This document shows positions 57,705-64,000 of a stretch of 64,000 bases of DNA, piece by piece (position 1 is the stretch's first letter; each line of letters starts with the position of its first letter). The position numbers and the translations under genes were made by a program. A model generated the notes under the pieces. That model had not been told where the DNA came from. It searched no databases and worked only from the letters and a program-made list of their open reading frames with translations. The stretch is from Lolium rigidum (taxonomy: Eukaryota > Streptophyta > Magnoliopsida > Poales > Poaceae), in assembly GCF_022539505.1 (NCBI RefSeq), contig NC_061514.1:343340644-343404643 (forward strand), in the 5' to 3' direction.

Positions 57705-60051
57705 TCTCCACTTAGGCCAAAAGCCTAAGCTTGGGGGGAGGTATACCGGCATCACTCATTCTTTGCATATTATGGTTACTGGATACTTGTATATACTTGT
57801 TTAGTTTCTTGAAGTGGTTTTCTAACAAGAGGGAGATGATATTTGGGGAAGTGCTGATTAAAAACAGATTCTGGGCTGATACCAAAAAAATTCTCAAAAA
57901 CAGCCAGAACGTTATTTTGCGAAGACAGTTTTTGTGAATGTTCCCCAGGTTGTTATCTAACTTTCAATAGTTGAACACTTTTCGATCTGAGCAACGGAAG
58001 AATTTCTTAAAAATCGACATCGTACCGCTGTCAAGTTTGACGAATTTCTGCTGCTTTGTGTTTATGTGACTCTTTTAGTTTTCATTCTTTTGTTTTTTGC
58101 TTTGTTTCTTCCCTAAAACACAAAAAGACCAAAAATATTTCTGTTGTTTCTCTTTACCATTTGTTTATTTTGGTTTCTTGCTTTTATTTTGCTTTGTTTG
58201 CTATCATTGGTTTGCTATAAGAAAATCCAAAAAGATTTTGCTTTTTTGCTTGTTTCCTTTTGTTCTTGTTTCCAATTCGAAAACACCAAAAATATTTGCT
58301 GTTCTTCTTTGGTTTTGTAAAGTTCATTATGGAGTTCAGTGGTCTTCGGTGGAGGGAGCTTGGCTTTCATTTCATATTATTCAAGCTACACAAGTGAAAG
58401 GCAATAATGACGATCTATGACAATTCGACTGTGGTGAGAGGCTGGTATGAACTCTATTTGTTTTCATTTTTGTACATATACTCATCCATGTGAGCATACT
58501 TAGTTGGTTCATGTGAGGTATATGTCATTTAAGAAAGTCTAGTAGTTCATGATCTCTCATGCTTAGCTCCAATTTATTAATATGAGTAGCATACCATAAA
58601 TATTTGCTTGCATTGCTTTATTCATAGATAGGTATGACATTGTGGTATCCTCCTCTGAATAATTCACTTGAATCAACTTGGCACATGCTCACCCATGCAT
58701 ATGACTGAACAAAAGTCAATTAAGCCTCGATGATTTATTTTACCTCAGAGTTTTTGTATCACTTTTATGCCTCCGTTAATTTATTTTGTCGCAAGCATGA
58801 TTATGACAAGCTATCGCTCTCTTGATTGCCGCTTCCCGCCTATTGCTAGCCTTCACTTGTACCGAGCAGAACGCCGCTCGTGCTTCCAAACCCCTAAAAA
58901 CCAAGTTATTCCGCAGTGTCCACCATAAATACCTATGCATGACATTTCAAACCATTCCAAGTAAATTCTCATGTGCTACCTTTAAACCTTCAAAATACTT
59001 CTCAATTTGTGTTGATGTTTTATAGCTCATGAGGAAGGATATGGTGTTTATCTTTCAATCTTGTCATTTACTCCTAACAGACTTTCATAATGGACTAGTG
59101 GAACATCCGCTTATCCAATAATTTTGCAAAAAGAGCTGGCAACGGGGTTCCCAGCCCCAATTAATCAACTTTCATTAATAATTCTGTTCACATGTTTTGC
59201 CCCGATTTATCGATAAGCAACTTAAATTGCAAATAGACACTCCTCCATGGTATGTGATTGATGGAAGGCACCCGAGGATTCGGTTAGCCATGGCTTGTGT
59301 AAGCAAAGGTTGGGGGGAGTGTCATCCATAATAAAACTAAAGTACGTGTGTAAACAAAAGAGAAGAGGGATGATTTACCTTGCTGGTAGAGATAACGTCC
59401 TTCATGGGAGCCTCTCTTGAAAGTCTGGTTGACGAGGTAGTTAGAGTACCCACTATCATTCGTTGACAACAACAAACACCTCTCAAAATAATTTTACTCC
59501 TGTTTTACAAATGAAAAGCTCTAGCACATGTTAATCCCCGCTTCCCTCTGCGAAGGGTCAATCTTTTACTTTTACATAGAGTCTCCATCCTTTCTTTGAG
59601 CACTTTCTTGAGAGCACAAGTGTCATTCTTAGTGTAACATGCTTGTCCCAAAATGTGATTGACTGTGGTATAACTTTGATGCTTTTATCTTTGATAATCT
59701 CTACTTCCAATCTTTCCATGAACTTCAAAGGTTCCCGAGCATTTATGTTTTGCTGTACAAATACGGGCAAGCGAGATACCACTTTATCATATCCTTTTAT
59801 GAACATTGCAATCCTGCTGATAGACATGATTCATGATGCTTATTGTTAATTTCTTGGTACCTTTTCCATGATTGACATAGCTGTTAGATGATTTTATTTG
59901 CATGTATCTTATTATGAATTGCTTAAGTACTTGCCATATCATGAGAACATTTACATCATATGAACAAATATGTTCGTGAAAGTTCTTTTATCGCACTCAG
60001 TTGTTAACTGAATTGCTTGAGGACAAGCAATAAGCTAATCTTGGGGGGAGT
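57705..60051 (+). other. 3' non-coding region of element I
   Basis: Contains a block near 57840-58060 related to the conserved block of C, D and D', then T-rich sequence (58070-58330), then stretches homologous to the 3' regions of A, C and D (for example GAAGGCACCCGAGGATTCGG near 59266). Ends with the polypurine tract before 60052. No supported coding region. Confidence 0.6.
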
Positions 60052-61445
60052 TGATACGTCCAAAACGTATCTACTTTCCCGAACACTTTTGCTATTGTTT
60101 TGCCTCTAATTTGTGTATTTTGGATACAACTAACACGGACTAACGCTGTTTTCAGCAGAATTGCTCTGGTGTCTCGTTTTTGTGCAGGAATTCAACTTTC
60201 AGGAAAATCCTCGGAATTTATGTCGAAGGGCTTATTTTTCCAGAAGAATCACGGAGCCAGAAGGGCAGGCCTGGGGGAGGCCCAGGGCCCACACACTAGG
60301 CCGGCGCGACCTGTAGGGGGAGCGCGGCGCCCTACTGTGTGGCCCCCTCGGCCAGCCTCTGACGCCCTCCTCTGGACTACTTAAGGGTTTCGATCTAAAA
60401 ACGCGAGACAGGAAGTCGAAGTCGCCAAAAACCATCCAGTACGCCGCCACCGTCGCGAAACTCCGTCTCGGGACCAGAAACTCCGTTCTGGCACTCCGCC
60501 GGGACGGGGAATTGGAGGAGATCATCGCCATCATCACCACCGACGCCTCTCCATCGACCAGCCATGTTTCCCCCATCCATGTGTGAGTAATTCCCCCGCT
60601 GTAGGCTGAAGGGGATGGTAGGGATTGGATGAGATTCGTCATGTAATAGCATAAGATTGTTAGGGCATAGTGCCTAGTGTCCGTAGTTGGTACTTTTATG
60701 ATAATTGTTGCAACTTGTTATGCTTAATGCTTGTCACTAGGGCCCGAGTGCCATGATCTCAGATCTGAACATGTTATTGTTTCATGATGATATGCATTTT
60801 TTATGATCTTACCTGCAAGTTGTATACACGTATTGTTGTCCGGAACCCGAGGCCCCAAAGTGACGAAATTGGGACAACCGAAGGGGAAGGCGGTGATATG
60901 AGGATCACATGTGTTCACGGAGTGTTAATGCTTTGCTCCGGTGCTCTATTAAAAGGAGTACCTTAATTTCCAGTAGATTCCCTAGAGGCCCGGCTGCCAC
61001 CGGCTGGTAGGGCAAAAGATGTTGTGCAAGTTTCTCATTGCGAGCACGTACGACTAAATATGGAACACATGCCTATTGATTGATTAGTACTTGGATACCG
61101 TTTTATTACAATCCGCAAATGCCCTACCTTGATTGTTACATGAGTTTCTCTCATCCATGCAACGCCCGTTCATCTATCCCTGTGCCTACAGTATTTTAAT
61201 CTTGCTGTTTACTATAATCACTACTGCTGTCTTTGTTACACTCGCCGTCGTTATTTCACTACTCGCTATAAAACTCGTTACTATCGATAAACTCTTGCGA
61301 GCAAGTCTGTTTCCAGGTGCAGCTGAATTGACAACTCCGCTGTTAAGGCTTTCAAGTATTATTTGTCTCCCCTTGTGTCGAATCAATAAATTGAGTTTTA
61401 CTTCCCGAGAAGACTGTTGCGATCCCCTATACTTGTGGGTCATCA
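60052..61445 (+). repeat. 3' LTR of element I
   Basis: Starts TGATACGTCCAAAACGTATC and ends CTTGTGGGTCATCA; 1394 bases. Related over its length to the C/D LTR (for example GGAGTACCTTAATTTCCAGT). Confidence 0.75.
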
Positions 61446-64000
61446 CCGACGATCGAGAACCACGTGCAGAGGAATTTAGATCATAAACTGAACTAAGCTA
61501 TGAGTGTTCTAAATCGACTTCTGTAACACTCCCAATTATAGCCGAGAGAAGATGACCATCTAGGATGTCATCATGTTCATCATCGTCTACAAAGGAAGTA
61601 GCCGGCTCAGTGGATCCATTTGAAGCAACCGTTAAACGGTCAAGCTCCGTCCGTCTCAACACGTGAGCTGAAGCTAAAATCTCATCCGACCGACTACCCA
61701 ACGAGACCCCTACATTATTCAAATTCGAAGAAATCCTAGTATCCGAAAAAAGTAAATGATTTGGCTGAATTTTTAGTACCTGCCGTGTCGAGGTTCAATT
61801 CCGCCTTGCACCGCATGGCCCTCTGCATCACGTCTTCATCCGTAACCCCCGCACCGTCCTCCGTCAGAGCGTACCGCCCACTTCTCCTCACCGTCGGCTG
61901 AGCAACCGGTGGAGGACAAGTGGGACGAGGCTGCTGAACGGCGGCAGCCGGCGGAGAAGGACTCGAACGTGATGAAGATGGTACCGAGCCCGGCACCGAC
62001 GAAGGTGAAGACGGCGACCCCAAAACTGAAGAAGGTGAAGTCGATGCAGGGGTAGATGGCGTAGAAGCCCCCTGCATCGAACCCGCCCGCGACGCTGCTG
62101 CCCCCCTAGGCGAAGGGGGCAAGGAAGACCGGCTGGGGCTCCTCCCCAACCTGCCCTGCACCTCCGTCGCCAGAGGGGGCTGCACCACCCCAACGTCCCC
62201 GCTTGGCAGCTGAACCGCCAAGGCCGTGGCCGGCTGCTGCTGCTCCACCGGGCCGGGGGGCGGCTGCTGCTGCCACGCCGGGCTGGAGGCCGGCTGCAGC
62301 TGCAGCTCCGCCGGACCAGGGGAGTGCTGCAGCACCGCCGAGCCCAAGGCCGGCTGCTGCAGCTCCACCACGCCCGCGGCACGCTGCTTCCCTCCCGCCG
62401 AAAGAGCCTCGGTCTGCTGCAGACCCGAGGCCGTCGTGTCGAGCATCGAAGAAGGAGGAGTCCTCGGCTACCTCCCCTCCATCTGAGGTGTGGTAGAAGA
62501 CGGAGTGGGAGCAACAAAAGGACTACCTGGAGACGTAGACGACGACGAACCCGGACGAGTCCTCCCCTGCATAAAAGTCCGAACACGAGACGGAGAAGAC
62601 GTCCTAGTCACAGACGGAGGAGTTGCCACCAAATGCGGCGACACCGCCATAGCTCGAGCCACAATCTCTCGGCCCCTGTCAGTCCTCGGCGAGTGGTTAA
62701 AAGGGGTCACAGCCACCTGTGCAACCGGTACTGAAGCTGTGTCCGTAGGGCACATAGATGCCTGGCCATCGACCTCCATATGTGCGGACCCAGGTGCACC
62801 ATCCGCCGTAGGATCAACCTGTCCCTCATCCTCAAAGCCATGAGCCGCATCACCATCATCGTCGCCCTTCCAGAAAAAAGGGCGAAACCTAGGATCTGGC
62901 TTATACCCCGAAGCCTCACGACGGAACCGAAATCTATAACCATTAAGCTGTAGGCGAGCCAGCACCTCTAAACATTTATCTATCTGCAGAACCGATATAT
63001 TCCTCATGGCCACCTGAATACGAACAATCCCTTGACTCCGCAAGGTATACAAGTCCACGTCAAGAGTAGAGCCAATCAAAGTACCTACATCCCATATGCC
63101 TAGGAAGTGACGTAGAGAATTAGGAACACCTTCGACATGCACCCAAACAGGCTCCATCACAAACTCAAGAATAACATCATGTTGAGTCCAAGAAGAAACA
63201 ATGGCCTGTGCATTTATCTTAAGCACACTCATCTGCATACCATCAATCCTCAACAAGTCCTCAGCTATAGGAATACCAATCAGAAAAGCATTAGAATCAT
63301 GAGGCACCGCCTCCCACTTCCATGTAGGATTCCCCGGACACATACGAGCCATGAGACTCTGGATATCTGCCGCAGTGACAGTCCCCTCCCCTGACACCTG
63401 TACCAAGGCTGTAGGTGCACCTGAGGATAACATTTGTGGCTTAAATACTGAGTCTGGAATCTGCAGGTCAAGCGTAGCATCATTACCGCAACCAACAAAG
63501 AAACTCATAGGCTTCGGAGTCTTCAAAACAGGGCACCAGATGGTCGGATGCGCCCTAGAATCGCAGACTAAACAGTAGTGTAAAACCTTGCAGTCCTTTG
63601 TAGCATGCGTATTGACCGCACACTTCTAGCAACGACTAACCTTGTTAGGTTTCACAACAGGTGCAACAACAACTGGAGCAACCGCAGGCAACTGCTGTGG
63701 TGCAGAAGCGACCTCCACCGCGGGCGTAGAGACCAACATACCCACCGGTACCGATGTGTCCTCCAGAACCCCTTGCACTGTGGGTGGCGGCACCGCAACC
63801 CCTCCTCCCACCGCTCGCCCCGCAGCGGCCGTCTTCTTCTTTCTCCTCTTCTTCAGCTGTCCCTGCTGCGCCGGCGGATTCTGAGCTACAGGCTGCTACT
63901 GAGGCATCACCGGCTGCTACTGAGGCATCACCGGCTGCTGCATAGGGATAGGATACTGAAAAAACTGCCCTTGATAATGTGAGTATTGCTGTTGCGGCGG
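61446..64000 (-). pseudogene. L1/LINE-like ORF1 relic with tandem zinc knuckles
   Basis: Reading leftward from the window end: a Q/P-rich N-terminal part, two zinc knuckles (second one CLVCDSRAHPTIWC, complete), then the core frame 63526-62468 with FFVGCGNDATLDLQIPDSV, NPTWKWEAVPHDSNAFLI, VWVHVEGVPNSLRHFLGIW and GTLIGSTLDVDLYTLRSQG. A long S/P/A/Q-rich linker follows (62446-61736) and then RRSGRYALTEDGAG. It resembles the grass zinc-knuckle proteins found as ORF1 of L1-type elements. Four in-frame stops, all TAG (63917-63919, 63896-63898, 63626-63628, 62468-62470), and a frameshift near 61750 kill it. No endonuclease/RT ORF follows because element I begins. Confidence 0.6.

Larger units (their letters stand above)
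56444..61445 (+). mobile_element. Element I: 3' half of an Athila-lineage retrotransposon
   Basis: An Athila-type ORF (56487-57704), a long 3' non-coding region, a polypurine tract (ATCTTGGGGGGAG) and the 3' LTR 60052-61445. The left part is cut by element H. The LTR is a diverged relative of those of C and D (it ends CCCCTATACTTGTGGG and then TCATCA). It is the only copy here that retains an Athila coding region, so it may represent the autonomous relatives of C and D. Confidence 0.75.

Noticed and set aside
61888..62734. Arginine-rich and alanine-rich ORFs on both strands
   Set aside because: They are out-of-frame shadows of the S/P/Q-rich linker of the LINE-like ORF1.

Overview
The window is repeat-filled plant nuclear DNA, almost certainly from a pooid grass (wheat, barley, rye, oat or ryegrass type). 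The evidence is the LTR families starting TGATACGTCTCCAACGTATC, primer binding sites matching plant tRNA-Asp and initiator tRNA-Met, a CACTA transposon end and a grass zinc-knuckle retroelement protein. I see no host gene, rRNA, tRNA or CRISPR array. Every long ORF belongs to a transposable element, and most are broken. A run of exactly 100 N (53898-53997) marks an assembly gap.

Layout, left of the gap. The outermost host is a Copia-like element without pol (element G, + strand). Its 5' LTR remnant is 17313-18635, its gag is scattered over 18691-47813, its long non-coding 3' region is 47814-51352, and its 3' LTR is 51353-52634. It has been split by at least five insertions. (1) Element A, an Athila-type element, + strand, 5205-17312. 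A is itself cut on the left by a Tat-like Gypsy element (1-5204, minus). Its 3' LTR is cut by solo LTR B (7505-9092 plus 16224-16225), which is in turn cut by element C (9093-16218, TSD CGTAT). (2) Element D (19088-32679, TSD CAAGA), carrying element D' inside its 5' LTR (25623-32032, TSD GCAGC). (3) A PIF/Harbinger-like DNA transposon (33600-40393), carrying a chromovirus Gypsy element E (33903-39391, TSD CTCCT). (4) Element F, a Gypsy element almost without pol (40421-46971, TSD CATAC). (5) A CACTA transposon whose left end begins at 52635 and runs into the gap.

Right of the gap are the 5' half of another D'-type element (H, 53998-56443, minus) and the 3' half of a more complete Athila-lineage element (I, 56444-61445, +). 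I retains an Athila-type ORF before its 3' LTR. It sits against an L1-like ORF1 relic (61446-64000, minus) with four in-frame stops, all TAG.

The most interesting material is the set of elements C, D, D' and H. They have Athila-type LTRs and primer sites but carry no gag-pol. Instead they encode a protein of unknown function with a variable acidic N-terminal part and a conserved C-terminal part holding a membrane-type segment. The copy in D is an uninterrupted 466-codon frame. D/C and D'/H differ in the 5' half (end of LTR, leader, ORF N-terminus) but share the 3' half (ORF C-terminus, 3' non-coding block, start of LTR), as expected from template switching. Also notable are a spliced-looking antisense ORF in the left Gypsy element and a recurrent CAG/CGAG length variation between repeat copies that may be a sequencing artefact.
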